64,000 bases of DNA from Dissophora ornata (Eukaryota > Mortierellomycota > Mortierellomycetes > Mortierellales > Mortierellaceae): the NCBI GenBank assembly GCA_025201705.1, contig MU616586.1, positions 1 through 64,000 of the forward strand. Reading direction: 5' to 3'. Within the stretch, counting starts at the first letter, position 1; each line of letters starts with the position of its first letter. Positions 41,240 through 52,700 of this stretch are shown here, one piece after another. The notes under the pieces are model-generated. The model made no database searches, was not told the DNA's origin, and was given only the letters and a program-made list of their open reading frames with translations. Position numbers and translations under genes: made by a program.

Positions 41240-43471
41240 ATGACTTCCAGCGACTGCAGTCGCCTTCAAGAAACCTCAATACTAGATCAGTCTCACTCTA
41301 TAACCTCTTCTGACCATGGGAGCGCCTCCACAAGTACAAAAAAGGACCTTGAAAAGGGAGGTCCTCCCGCCTGCAGCCTGAATAACGATGACGACTCTCT
41401 GACTTGCGAAAAAGAACTAGATCCTGTCGCAGTCAAAAAGCTAAGGACAAAGATTGATCGACGTCTAGTTCCACTCGTATCGGTCCTTTACCTCTGCTCC
41501 TTTCTCGATCGCGTCAACATTGGTAAACGCGTTTACATATCCCGTGTGCAAAAAATAACAATCATGCATAATTATAATACACGCATAAAAGAAACGCTTT
41601 TCGAGGAAAGTTCCCATGCTGTGCAGCTATGGGATCCCTGGTAGCTAAAACCTTAGTTTTGTTTTCTTTGGAACAACTATTTGGTTTCTTCATGTAGGAA
41701 ATGCCAAAGTCGCCGGTATCGCTCGCGATCTGAATCTCACTCCAAGCGAGTACAACTGGGCACTCACCATCTTTTTCATCGGGTACAGCCACGCATCTTA
41801 ATAACCTAACACCATCAAATCATCTCACCCTCTCCTTGATGGGTTCTCCGGGTTCCCGGCTAGCCGAGTTGATGTATCTAAGCTGACGCGCCCCTTACTC
41901 CTTTACTCCCTTGATTTTTTTACTGTTTATCTCCTTAGATATGTAATCTTCGAAGTTCCGTCCAACATTTGTTTGAAACTAGTGGGCCCCAGGAAATGGA
42001 TCACGGCCGTAATGCTTGCGTGGGGCGGGATCATGATGGCTATGGCCGGTATCACAAATGCGGCAGGATTGCTGGCGGCACGGCTCTTTTTGGGAGTGGC
42101 AGAATCTGGCCTCTTCCCAGGAATCGTATATTTATTTTCAATGTGGTATACGCGGAACGAACAAGCATTGAGAAATGGCATCTTTTTCAGCACAGCGACC
42201 TTGGCAGGTGCATTTGGGGGGATCCTGGCATACGGAATTGAACGTATGGATGGTTTTGGTGGACTTCATGGTTAGTAATGTGTGTCATTCTTTTTTCTTT
42301 CCGTTCGTTCTTGGTCCAACAGCTCCTTCCATAACAATAATGACAGTTTAACCTGACTGCCGCCATTTCTTAAACTTTTCTCCTCTTCTGCCCTCCATAA
42401 AACGACGTAGGGTGGCAATGGATCTTTCTCCTGGAGGGATTACCAACAGTGCTGCTGACAGTCGTCGTGTTTTTCCTGCTACCGGATTTCCCGGAAACGG
42501 CACAATTTTTGACGACAGAGGAAAGGGAGATGGTGGTGGAGCGGCTCCGGATCGATGCTGGACCTGCCACAGAAACTCATTTCTCGTGGCTACAGTGCAG
42601 GATGGCGTTCCAAGACTGGAAAGTGTACATGCACATGATCATGTATATTTGCAGTACCATCCCTCTGTATTCTTTCGCCTTGTTCATGCCAAGTATCCTC
42701 GCTGGTTTCAACCTGGAGTAAGTTACTCTTGTTACTCTTTTTTTTTTTGAGCGCCTTACGGGAATTGGGAATATACAGAAAGACTAACTTCACAACGATG
42801 CGACGGATGGAAACTCATAGTCATTTGACGACCCAAATCATGACGGCACCAGCATACGCAACTGCCTGTGTCGCCACTCTGTTCTGCGCCTTCTCCTCGG
42901 ACCTCAAAAAGGAACGTGGATTCCACTTTGCGGTCCCAGCTGCCATCGCCTGTCTCGGCTATGTACTTCTGATAGTGACTCGGGACGGCCCTACTTCCAT
43001 GCGCTACATCTGTTTGACCATCACTGCGGTCGGAAACTTTAGCATAGTGCCGCCCATGGTAAGTCTTTCATCTTTCATATTTCATTCGAGAAAGAACTTG
43101 CTTTCGGGCTAAAAAAAAAATGTCTTACAAACACGTTAAAAACTCTTTGTTAGGTGAGTTGGTTCACTACCAATATTGGCGGACACACAAAACGTGGTGT
43201 TGCCACGGCAGCGATAATCTCATTTGGCAACATTGGTGGCGCGATTGGCGGGCAGGTCTATCGGGCCGATGATGCAGAAGGTGGATATGTTCGTGGCCAT
43301 ACCATATGTGCCTCTTTGGCTGGTGTCTTGGTGGTCCTTGTGTTGATAACAAAGTGGTTGTACACGAGAGAGAATGCGCGTCGAGATCGACTAACCCAAG
43401 AAGAATTTGTACGCGAGGCTGAAGGCGAGGATCTCTGTGATCTCCACCCAGCTTGGCGCTATTGGACGTGA
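41240..43471 (+). CDS. MFS permease of the anion:cation symporter family (Dal5/Tna1-like)
   Basis: Exons 41240-41522, 41698-41782, 41939-42270, 42411-42717, 42821-43058 and 43154-43471 encode 520 aa with about 12 membrane segments. Signature motifs: LDRVNIGNAKVAGIARDL after TM1, EVPSNICLKLVGPRKW, AARLFLGVAESGLFPGIVY, WQWIFLLEGLPT and SFGNIGGAIGGQVYRADDA. This family takes up organic anions such as allantoate, nicotinate, pantothenate or biotin; the substrate is not readable from sequence. Exon 5 starts after the CATAG at 42816-42820, with a CTAAC branch motif about 33 bases upstream; this choice restores NLDHLTTQIMTAPAY. Exon 6 itself begins GTGAGT, a donor-like sequence right after the acceptor. 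Confidence 0.93.
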
Positions 43472-43697
43472 ACGAATTGGCCTGGCGAATGCATAAATAC
43501 TTTAAACATGGTTTGTTGCATGTTCGACGTGTGCTAACGCATCTACGCGGCGCAGAATAGGCGAATGATATTACAATAACATGCCAACGTGGCGACTTTG
43601 ACCCAATTTTTTCCTTTGCACATATTTTTTTCTTACAAAGTACATTGTCCTTTTTTTTTTATTCTTCTACTGTTTCGCTGGCGAGGGTTCATCCACT

Positions 43698-45046
43698 TTA
43701 CTTCTTCTTGGGCTGGGCAGTGACGTTAAACTTGAAGTGGATGATATCTCCATCCTGGACAACGTACTCACGACCCTTTTGCATGTACTTTCCAGCAGCC
43801 TTGACCGCAGCTTCGTTTCCGAGCTCCTTCAAATCGTCGTAACGCATGACTTCGGCCATAATGAAACCGCGCTCGAAATCAGTGTGAATGACACCGGCAG
43901 CCTGGGGAGCCTTGGTACCCTTGCGGATAGTCCAGCATCTCGACTCCATGGGTCCAGCAGTGAAATAGTAGATGAGGTTCAAGGCCGAGTAACCAGAGAC
44001 GACGATCTTGGGCAATGCGGAAGTGGTGCCAACCTTCTTGAGCTCCTCCTCGCGGGCAGCCTCGTCCATTTCAGAGATCCTGCTCTCGAGGGATCCAGAG
44101 AAAGGAATCAAGACATCACCAGCGTTGTTCTCCTGGACCCACGCGTGGATCTTGGCAAGCCACTTGTTCTTCTTGCGAATGTAATCAGTCTCGCTCAAGT
44201 TGACAAGGTAAATGACGGGCTTGGCAGTGAGCAACATGAGGGGGTTGATGACCTCGACTTCCTTGTTGTTCCAATCACCGCAACGGACATCCTTCTTTTC
44301 CTCAACAACGTAGTGCAACAGCTTCTCGAGGATAGCCATCTCTGCCTGACGAGCGCGCTCGGGTGCCGTGTTATTGGATCCCAGCTTTCCCATCGTCTTC
44401 TTAAGATCTACAATGGCGCTCTTGATGAACTCCTCATCCTTGAGGCGGAGCTCGTGGTGAATGGTCTCGAGATCCTTAATTGGGTTGACCTCACCATCGA
44501 CGTGGATCACATCCACCTCGTCGAAGGCGCGGCAAACGTGGAAGATGGCATCGACAGCGCGAACGTGCGACAAGAAAGCGTTTCCAAGACCCTCACCAGC
44601 AGAGGCACCCTTCACCAATCCTGCGATATCAATGACCGTCAGCCAGGCAGGGATCCTGGTCGAGGACTTGAACTTCTCCATCAAAACGTCCATACGGGCA
44701 TCTGGCACAGCAACACGAGACTCTTCGGGATCAATTGTGCAGAAAGGAAAGTTCTCTGCAGGAGCCGAGGAGTTGGTGATGGCGTTGAAGAAGGTCGACT
44801 TTCTATTAGCGACGGTGGGGAGAGTCAAAAAGCATGGATCGACTTGTCAGTTCGAGTGTTTGCTGCGTCCCCTTCGCTGCGTCCCCTTTCGTTGCTACAG
44901 AAGAAGACGATAACGGGTTCAAGAGTCGAATAAGGAGACTAGAAGTCATACCCAACGTTGGGCAGACCAACAACACCAATCTTCAAGTTGTTAGAGGGAC
45001 GACCCAAGAGGATCTTGTCTTCGGCGGCGGCCTTCTTTGGTGGCAT
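43698..45046 (-). CDS. OLA1: Obg-like ATPase 1 (OLA1/YchF)
   Basis: Two exons, 45046-44952 and 44802-43698, encode 399 aa (yeast Ola1 394, human 396). The P-loop GLPNVGKS is at residues 27-34 and is split by the intron after NVG. Switch region [19 protein letters not shown]3 [17 protein letters not shown] and the unusual G4 motif NLSE (in [19 protein letters not shown]), which favours ATP over GTP, are all present. A C-terminal TGS domain ends ...[10 protein letters not shown]. Known role: cytosolic, ribosome-associated P-loop NTPase linked to translation and stress responses. A 398-codon open frame lies antisense to it and is judged a shadow. Confidence 0.97.
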
Positions 45047-45370
45047 GATGTCGAATGAGGTAGTGGTGGAATGGGAGGGAGAACGAATCAACAAAACAAA
45101 AAATCGTTCTTTAAACAAACTAGCCTTTGGTGGCTTAAATCACGTGGAAAGTTCCACAGGGCACACATTGTGATTGCATAACCAGGTGGGCAAAACAAGT
45201 TCGCAAGACACTTGCCTGAAAGTCATATCCATCATCTTCAAAGACTACCTCTTCTTTCCAAGCAAAAAAAGCAATTAACTCGTTTGTTTTAATTGTCGTT
45301 TCTTCTTTTTTCTTCTGTTCTCTTTCAATAAAGTGGTGGCAGGACAGCAACGACTCTAAAGAAAAGGAAT
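45047..45370. other. Intergenic region between OLA1 and RPL16 (uL13)
   Basis: 324 bases carrying the OLA1 promoter and the uL13 3' UTR. AATAAA on the minus strand is not obvious; nothing else is recognised. Confidence 0.5.
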
Positions 45371-46914
45371 TTAGTAACCAAGAGCGGTGATCTTCTCCTG
45401 GATAGCGGCCAACTCCGAAGACTTGGCACCGGCAGCCTTGGAACGGACGTTGGCAATGGCCTTCTTGCGCTCGTAGAAAGCCTTGGACTTGACCTTGCGC
45501 TTCTCCTCGAGGTTGGCGACAACGTCGTTGTACTTCCAGCCGACCTCGTGGGAGACACGCTTAACGGTGCAGTACTTGCGGCCAGGCTTAAGCTTGAGGA
45601 CGCGGAGGGCCGAAGGAACGACAACGCGCTTCATGCGGTCGTATGGTGGGGGGACACCCTCGAAGAGCTTGATGCGGTCGAGAGCAGCGGCACCACGGGC
45701 GGACTTGTGGGGAGTCATACCACGGATAGCACGGTAGAAGATGCGGGAAGGAGCGCGGAAATGGAAAGAACCGCGGGCGGGGTTGACGACGCAACGCTTA
45801 CGGAGGAAAGCGTGGTACTTCACTGTATAAACACAATAGAAGAATCCGAGGGAAGAAAACAAAATTGCTTAGATAAACCTTGCATCATAGAACTGTTGGT
45901 CGTAAGAGTATTTTTTTGGATTGCGGGATCCATGTACGTTGTAGTGCTCCTCTTGGACAATGGTAGATGATTTAGCGGTCCACAACTGCAGTTTCCTGTC
46001 AGCAACCGACACATTCGAGTGCATGGGTGCAGTCATAGTTCGAGCGACGCTGGCTATAGAGAACCTCCTAATAGAGCCATAGGTTGCCGCACATCCCCTT
46101 GCTGTCCATGTCCCTATTTCGCTGCCTAGCTATCCTGTCGATGACTGAGGGCCTTAGGATAAGGGTATAGTGTAAAACTTACGCTTGTTACGGAAGAAGG
46201 AACCAGAGACGTTCAACTCCTCGCAGCGGACAACAACGACGCGCTGACCGGTGAGGGCCTGCTTAGCAACAATGGAGGCAAGGCGACCCAAAAGGTGGCC
46301 CTTACCGTCGATGACAACCACCTAGTTTTCGTGCGACAAAATGGAGGAGAGACGTCCGTTAGAAAACTGAGTCCTTGGAGTGGTTTGGGCTATATTAATC
46401 AGGTTTCCCACATGCGTGATTTCAGATGGGTCGCTATGGTTGATGAGAGAGATTGATCCAACTCCGATCATGATTTTAGGTGTTTTCTGATCCCCGGCTG
46501 TCGAATCGCACAATCCCTGAAAGCCGATCTGCTGCTTTGAAATGATCCATGGTGGTGAATCAAAGATTCAACATGAAGAATTCAATGATGAAATGGGTCA
46601 AAAATGATCAAAGGTCATGGATGGAGCCCATCCATTGATGAACGAAATCCCATTCCTGGTCTAGCAGCTCCTCTGTATCGCGAGAAATGGGGGCCATCTC
46701 ACGAGGTCACATGAAGTTGAGATTCTGTGCAGGGATCCTGCCCGAAAAATCAGATTTAGCCGATCCTGAAGGCATAATGAAATACGTCCTGGATGATCCT
46801 AGTTCCGACATCTCATCAGCGAGATGATCCTTGTGTTGTGATGATCTCTCTCCTCCGCTAGCCTGCCCAATCAAAGTTTTTGTTTTTTCTCATTACTTTC
46901 TCGAACGAGGTCAT
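45371..46914 (-). CDS. RPL16: 60S ribosomal protein uL13 (yeast L16, animal L13a)
   Basis: Three exons encode 202 aa (yeast 199, human 203): 46914-46897 (18 nt, MTSFEK), 46321-46183 (from [16 protein letters not shown]) and 45822-45371 (from KYHAFLRKR; includes [19 protein letters not shown]). The tiny first exon was found by matching the expected N-terminus and frame; its donor is GTAATG. Introns are long for this window (575 and 360 bp). The protein binds 25S rRNA on the large subunit. A CCAAT palindrome lies 123 bases upstream of the start codon. The call is certain for exons 2 and 3 and strong for exon 1. Confidence 0.95.
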
Positions 46915-47036
46915 GTTGGAAAATATGCGGCAAAAAAGAGGAGGAAAAAAATGTATTTTTGCAGGTGGCCAATAGTTTTGTTTACGAGCAAGAACTGAAG
47001 ATGCAATATTGTACACGTCACAATTCGTATCACATG

Positions 47037-47046
47037 ATTGGCCAAT
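47037..47046. promoter_or_regulatory. Palindromic CCAAT box
   Basis: ATTGGCCAAT reads the same on both strands, so it could serve uL13 (minus, start codon 123 bases away) and the plus-strand signals at 47.28 kb. CCAAT boxes bind the Hap2/3/5 (NF-Y) complex in fungi. Confidence 0.5.
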
Positions 47047-47279
47047 ACACTGTAGACTGGTGTATCCAAGATACTCGTCTTGACCACCGTTTAGTTCCAG
47101 GTCAGGTCCCCGAAAGCACTACAGGCGAACGGACCGAAATGCAAAGCTATAGCTCTGCATCGCTCCTGTTTATTCATAATTATCGATCGTCATCCATCTC
47201 GTTTCGATACACAGAGCTTGTTTATTGCGCTTTCTTTTGCGCCACCATTCTAGCCGGAAGCTTCTTTGACTCGGAAGAG

Positions 47280-47287
47280 TATAAAAG
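47280..47287 (+). promoter_or_regulatory. TATA box followed by a pyrimidine tract
   Basis: TATAAAAG, then about 45 bases of TTCTC repeats and CGCCACCATTGG. The spacing and pyrimidine-rich start region resemble highly expressed fungal RNA polymerase II genes. Confidence 0.5.
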
Positions 47288-47656
47288 CGAGCCTCTTTCT
47301 TCTCTTCTCTTCTCTTCTCTTTTCTCTCCATTCGCCACCATTGGACGCTTCAGGTAAGTCCAAAATGCCTTTTTCTTCCCTCTCTCCACAGCCGGTACAC
47401 TCTCTCGACGTTTCTCTTCCTCTCTCTCATTCTCTCCTCACTTCTTGGACTACGTCCAGCATTTGCTTGGCTTCTCTGTATTTACTTGTTTCCACGAGCT
47501 TCTTTATTGCTGTTGTCGTTTTGGGGCTATCCACAAGAGGACGGGGTGAGAGTGACAGTTCGACGACTAACCAAGCTCTCCTCTTTTGAATACCGTAGCG
47601 CGTACCTGGGGCTCGCCCCGCGCGTTGAAGCGATACGTGGTCGCGAATCCGGTCCT

Positions 47657-47743
47657 ATGGCTTTAATGGCCGGTAAGTCTATTGTTGATGCTTTGTTACA
47701 ACAACGAAGACATCGTTTGAGTAAGTCTAACCGTTGGGTTTGA
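47657..47743 (+). other. Short open frame (28 aa) downstream of the TATA box, coding status unknown
   Basis: If the upstream GTAAGT introns are removed, this ATG is the first one in the transcript. It encodes a basic 28-residue peptide beginning MALMAGKSIVDALL. Splicing at the internal GTAAGT (47673) to the CAG at about 47750 would shorten it to 7 residues. It resembles no protein I know and could equally be non-coding RNA. Confidence 0.2.
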
Positions 47744-47788
47744 TCAACAGGACCGTAAAACGACTTTGTGTGTCGCAAACACACTACA

Positions 47789-47837
47789 CCCGAAGATTCG
47801 GGGGCTGGGCGTGAGAGTAACGTCACTTCGGTGACGT
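47789..47837. other. Two adjacent hairpins, one with a UUCG loop and CRE half-sites
   Basis: ACGTCAC-TTCG-GTGACGT (47820-47837) is a perfect 7-bp stem with the very stable UUCG tetraloop, and its arms are CRE-type (ACGTCA/TGACGT) half-sites. Just before it, CCCGA-AGAT-TCGGG (47789-47802) forms a 5-bp stem. They lie 75-125 bases past the amidotransferase stop codon, so they may act in its 3' end, or as bZIP binding sites. Confidence 0.5.
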
Positions 47838-47912
47838 AATTTTCGCGCCCATTGTCCTCGTTTCTTCGTGTCACGTATACGAGTCATCTCACGTACCTCT
47901 GCCTCTGCCTCT

Positions 47913-48980
47913 CTATTCGTCCTGGATGAACTGAATAAGGCGGGCTGCAACCTTGACGCTGTCCAGGGGATTATCCACGACTTTCAGCGTCGTTTCGGCG
48001 AAGTCCTTGTTAAAAGTACCATTCGCCACTCTGAACTTGATAAACTCCTTCATGATCGGACCTGTTAATTCGGGATGGCCCTGGGTAGATATAATCCTAC
48101 CGTCATCTGAGATCATGGACTGGTTGGTCGTATGCTCTGTACTCGCCAGAAGCTTAAATCCTTCGGGAACATCGTGGACAATGTCCTGATGGAGCTCTTG
48201 GATTCTCTGTAAAATACCGGCAATGGATGTAATGGTTGTAAATATAGATAGATCTTTTGGCATCCTATTTGAGGCGATAGAACACCTTATACTTGACAAG
48301 ATCATACCATGATGGTATCCTGCCAAAACTTTTGTCCGGCCTCGTTGAGTTCTGTCGAAGTCCAGCCCAGCTATAGCAAGAAATAACAGGATGTCAGCTA
48401 CAGTTTCTGTGTGTGCCTTAGTATTGCTAGCATTAGAAATAGCTCTGAACGAACCTCCCAGCCGCGGGTGCTCTTGCTGACTTGAGCATTGTATGCCCTT
48501 CCAATGATCTGATGGCCAAAGCAAATTCCGATCACCTTGGGAGCTTCCTTGTTTCTGGGAATCTGTCGGACAAACTCGACAAGCTGGTTGATCCAAGGAG
48601 TATCGTCATAGGCGTTCGATGCTGCAGGACAAAAGAGAGAGAATGAATAACGAACAGCTCTCAATGTGCGATGCATTTCATCTTAGTCCACAAAACAGGG
48701 AGGAACAGCATTTCTCCGTACCGCTGCCTGAGATCATGATTGCATCCCACTCGTTGAGCTGTGGATAAATGTCCTCGCGGACATCAAACCCTCCGAGAAC
48801 AAGATCGGTATCCTGGTCAATAGCATTCTGCTTCTTAAGTTCCTCTAGTCCCTGAAGAAGGAGTGCTCTGAAGATGGCGGGGTATTCGCCAAACGCCTCG
48901 GCTACGGGGGGGATGGGTGTGCCACAGACCAAAAGCGCAATGCGAATGCTCTTAGTGCCTTGCGAGACTGCTGCGACCAT
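47913..48980 (-). CDS. Class I glutamine amidotransferase-like protein (yeast YLR126C type)
   Basis: Exons 48980-48722, 48621-48455, 48370-48308 and 48206-47913 encode 260 aa. The GATase1 triad is present: nucleophile Cys120 in GICFGHQIIG, and His207/Glu209 in STQGHPEL. It is a stand-alone domain with no synthase partner, as in yeast YLR126C and plant GGP-type enzymes, so it is likely a cytosolic glutamine or gamma-glutamyl hydrolase. The start at 48980 (MVAAVSQGTKS) is preferred; an ATG 37 codons upstream would add a hydrophobic stretch atypical of the family. Splice ends are canonical. The substrate is unknown. Confidence 0.9.
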
Positions 48981-49740
48981 TTTCCGAGAGATAATGAAGT
49001 GTGAAGATATTGATACGTAAAAGCGAGGGTTGACAAGCTGAATGAATGAAGAATGAAAAGAGAGGTGAAAGAAGAATGTCATTCCATTCACAACCCCACT
49101 TTTTGTTGATCGGCACTATTTTCAGTCAGCAAACAAACCCCTATGGAGTGGGTCACGTTTGTGCCTTTTCGCTGATACATCTTGAATCCAGCTGGCCTCA
49201 CTGAGTGTGTGTGAATAAAGATGCGCCCGTTGGACATTGTTACACAGAAAGGCCTTGCTTCTCACATGTATGCTATGGGAAAGTAACCTAGAAATACGAG
49301 TGCCTTTCTGAGGCAGCTCCTATTCCTGTAGCATGTTCTTCTCAGGACAATCTTCAGAAGCAAGAGCAAAGATTGCGTACCAGACTGGTAGTAGCACGGT
49401 ATATGCCATCCCATTTGAAAAATGTATGTGGCACGCCCTTGGCCTGTGCGCATGCAGGCACACTTTATTTTATGAACAAGACAAGACTACATCATGCTGG
49501 CCTCATCTGCATAAAAGTAGTGGTTACCGCCAGCCATACCAGAAGCGGCGAGCAACGCCAAAGGCGACATGTAGGACAAAATACCATAGGACCGTCGCTC
49601 CTCTCTCCGCGCGGGAACGTCGCTTGACGCCGATGCAGATGTTCTGCCAGCTGAGCTCAAAAAAAAAAGGAAAGAAAGGACGTTGTTAACAAGATGACAA
49701 GAAGGAACATGCCATCCGAAGAATAGACAAGTCATGCTTA
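48981..49740. other. Intergenic region between the amidotransferase and RING genes
   Basis: 760 bases holding the amidotransferase promoter and the RING gene 3' flank. Short overlapping open frames only; nothing recognised. Confidence 0.5.
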
Positions 49741-52700
49741 TTATCCTTTACCTTGCGAGTAGTCCCTCTTGCAGACGGGACAAATGCCGCGTACCTCTTT
49801 GAACCAGGGGTCGATGCAGTGGCTGTGGAAAAAGTGCTTACATGGCAACACTCTCAACCGGTCGCCAACCTCATACTCGTCAAGACATATCGCACACGGG
49901 TCGTATCTTCGCCTCCTGTCTTTTTTCGCTTCCGAAGGTTCTTCTGCTGCCTTTGTTACAGCGGTCATGGCTCCCGCCATGCCCACGACCAAATCTTCCC
50001 TGTGATGTTGAGTGTCTACCGTCTGACCTAGACCTGGGGTGAGACTGGATGAACTTGTTCGCGGACTACTGCTGTTGGATTGGATATCATAGTCACAGAG
50101 CTCTTCCGTCTGCTCTTGCGTTTCGAAGCCATCTTTATGCAACTGTTGCTGCCGGCTTGCCATAGAGAGGTCCTTATTTGTTATGATCGCCCGATCTGCA
50201 TCCAGAGACAACCTCGAAAACTCCCCAGTTGTAGGTGCATATATATCTGGCAGGTCAATCCCGATCCTTGAGAACCGCGTCTTGTACTCTGAGATGGGAT
50301 TCTTCATCTTTTGCTTTTCGTCTCTCCTGCCTTTTGTCTTCTTGGGTTCCGACATGTTTTTGCCGACTAGCTTATTGTATGAGCCCTCCTCGGACAGAGT
50401 CTCGACTTGCTGAATTTCAAGACTAATCCCTTCCGCTTGCAAAGACGGCCTCTTGAGTTGTCGCTTGCTCTTGACGTAAGACAATTGACTCACTTGACCA
50501 ACACCGCGTCCATCATCAACTTCGCTGCTGCTACGACTGCTGCTCTCATAGTCATTGCCTCCCTCTGCTCCTGTCTCTGAGCAAGGTGCTGTTGGGGCAC
50601 CGACTCTTTGAACCTGCACGGATGACCTGCGTAGAATCTGTCCCTTAGGACCCATCCAGTTTGTTTGCGCACCTCCTCTACCATCGTCAGGGACTGCCAC
50701 TGTGCTCAGACTTGATCGACGGCGCTCATCACTCCATCCTGCAGGTGGGAGGAATCCCGCAGTGCTGGGAACTGTAGAACTGGTGTTATCTCCGTAGATA
50801 GTCGGTGAAGTAATTTCATCTGTGGGCACTATGTACAATGAGGGCAAATCTGTCTCGATTTTCCGAGGTAGGATGAATCGACTCTTGCGTCTAAGCGTCA
50901 GCTGTGGATGCAGAGTGGTGGCTCCTAATACACCCATCGCACTTCCTCGTCTAGCTGTTGCTTGTGAAAAGGCTGTTGACAAATCTTCTGTGAATCCCTC
51001 ATCGCTGGTTTGTGTCGTCGCTGCTGGCGTAATATACAAAGAAGGGGACGATCCATGTCTGGCCTCAGTTGGTGGCGCAAGGGCCAAGGATTGCATCTTG
51101 TCGATTTTCAAGCTGACCCATCCTTCTTGCGCATGTGATTTGTACTCCCTTTCCTGATCATTGCTCTGGCCATTATCGTTTTCGCCTCCATAGTCATGAT
51201 GCAAGTCCGTATTGGCTTCAGTCCAGCTGCGACACCGGTCTTCTCGACCAACGGCTGCAAGCATCTTCAAAGACGGACGCCGCCTCATCGTAAAAACACT
51301 GTCCTGACCTAAAGCCCTCCTGCTCATGACTTCAAGACCGCCGTAAAGGGTTTCGTCAAATGAGCCACTCCTGCGACCCAGAGTTAGAGACTTGATCGCC
51401 GAGTTGTTGTGACGAGCAAAGGCGCGTTGGGGAAGGGTCGGTAAAGCGTATGCGCGACATTTGTCCTTTTCACTGTACTCTTTGGGATCCCTATCCGAAC
51501 CATTGCCTCTTGGATCTTTTTCCGCATCGGCACTGCTGGCTGGCGCAACCTGGGCGCCGTCTTGATGACGATCCTCGTCCTCATCCTCGTCCTCGTCAGA
51601 GTATAAGATATCGTCCTCCTGAAAGATCCTGATTTTGTACGTGTCCAATGTCTTTTGATCGACCGTCCTTAATTTGACGTTGTCCAGCACGATTTGCTGT
51701 CGTCTTTGAGAGAGCGAACGTGCCTCGACCACCCCAAATCCGATCCTGCAATTATTATTTTTTTCATGCAAAAAAAGAGGGTGTGATGCAAGCATGCGCC
51801 TTTTAGTTTACTCATGCTTGACCCCCAGCGAAAAAAAAAAAATCACAATGCAAATGCATGCAAGGTAGGCGGGAAAAAAATAGGAACGCACAACATCACT
51901 TAATTACATACCAGGCACCAAAAATCAAGACCACTGATCCTGAGGCTATCCAAAACAATATACCCAGAGAGTGATCCGCGACTGGCCGGTTGGGTACTAC
52001 GGTGGAGGAACTTTGAGGCACCGCGGCCGTAGGAGTCGAGGGTACATTTGGACCAAAGGCACTGTTGACAAACGTCATTTGCGCAATCACGGACTCGCCT
52101 TTGGACTGAGCACTCGTGCGCAAGATCTTGATCAACGCTTGGTCGCTCAATGCCATGACTCCTAGCAAGGGTGCTGTTGTTGCTGGGGTAAAAGTAGCGG
52201 CGTCCTCCAGAGAGCTCGATTCTCCCGGTGTGCTCAACTTTTTGACAATTTGCTTGTCAAGTGCCGCCCTTTTGCGTTGTTGCTTGATAGCTACAACCTT
52301 TGCCACGAGTTCCTCTCTTGTGAGTCCCTCTAACATGGCTCGTTTAGTCAAAACTCCATTACTGTGGTCTGCTGTTGGTGTCGGGTTTGGGTTTTTGATA
52401 TAAAAGACGCTCTGTATAGCCCTCTCTGTCTGCGCCTTCAGCTCCTCCAATGAGATATTATTCGCATTGACATCTTGATACATGACCACGCCCGTGACAT
52501 CTTTCGAAATGGCCTGCACGATTGAAATCAACGTCGCGACATCGCATTCGTCCTCATCATCCTCTGGGCCAGACTCGTCGTCCGCAGTCGTGCCGTTCCA
52601 TTCGTGGTATTGCGACGCTTTCGTCAGGAGAGCTGATGACATGAAGGCAATCCAGGGTTGTTCTGTCGGAGGGTATATCGGAAACGTGTTGCCTAGATCG

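Larger units (their letters stand above)
46915..47912. other. Region between uL13 and the amidotransferase gene with plus-strand promoter-like signals
   Basis: About 1 kb. It contains a CCAAT palindrome (47037-47046), a TATAAAAG (47280-47287), a TTCTC pyrimidine tract, a strong CAG|GTAAGT donor at about 47353-47358 and two GTAAGT/GTGAGA-type donors further on, all on the plus strand, plus a short open frame (47657-47743) and two hairpins near 47.8 kb. This looks like a transcribed locus, not empty spacer, but no recognised product is encoded. Confidence 0.5.

Noticed and set aside
43737..44933. 398-codon open frame on the plus strand
   Set aside because: It lies entirely antisense to OLA1, whose minus-strand sequence has every family motif. 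Long shadow frames arise from the biased codon use of highly expressed genes.
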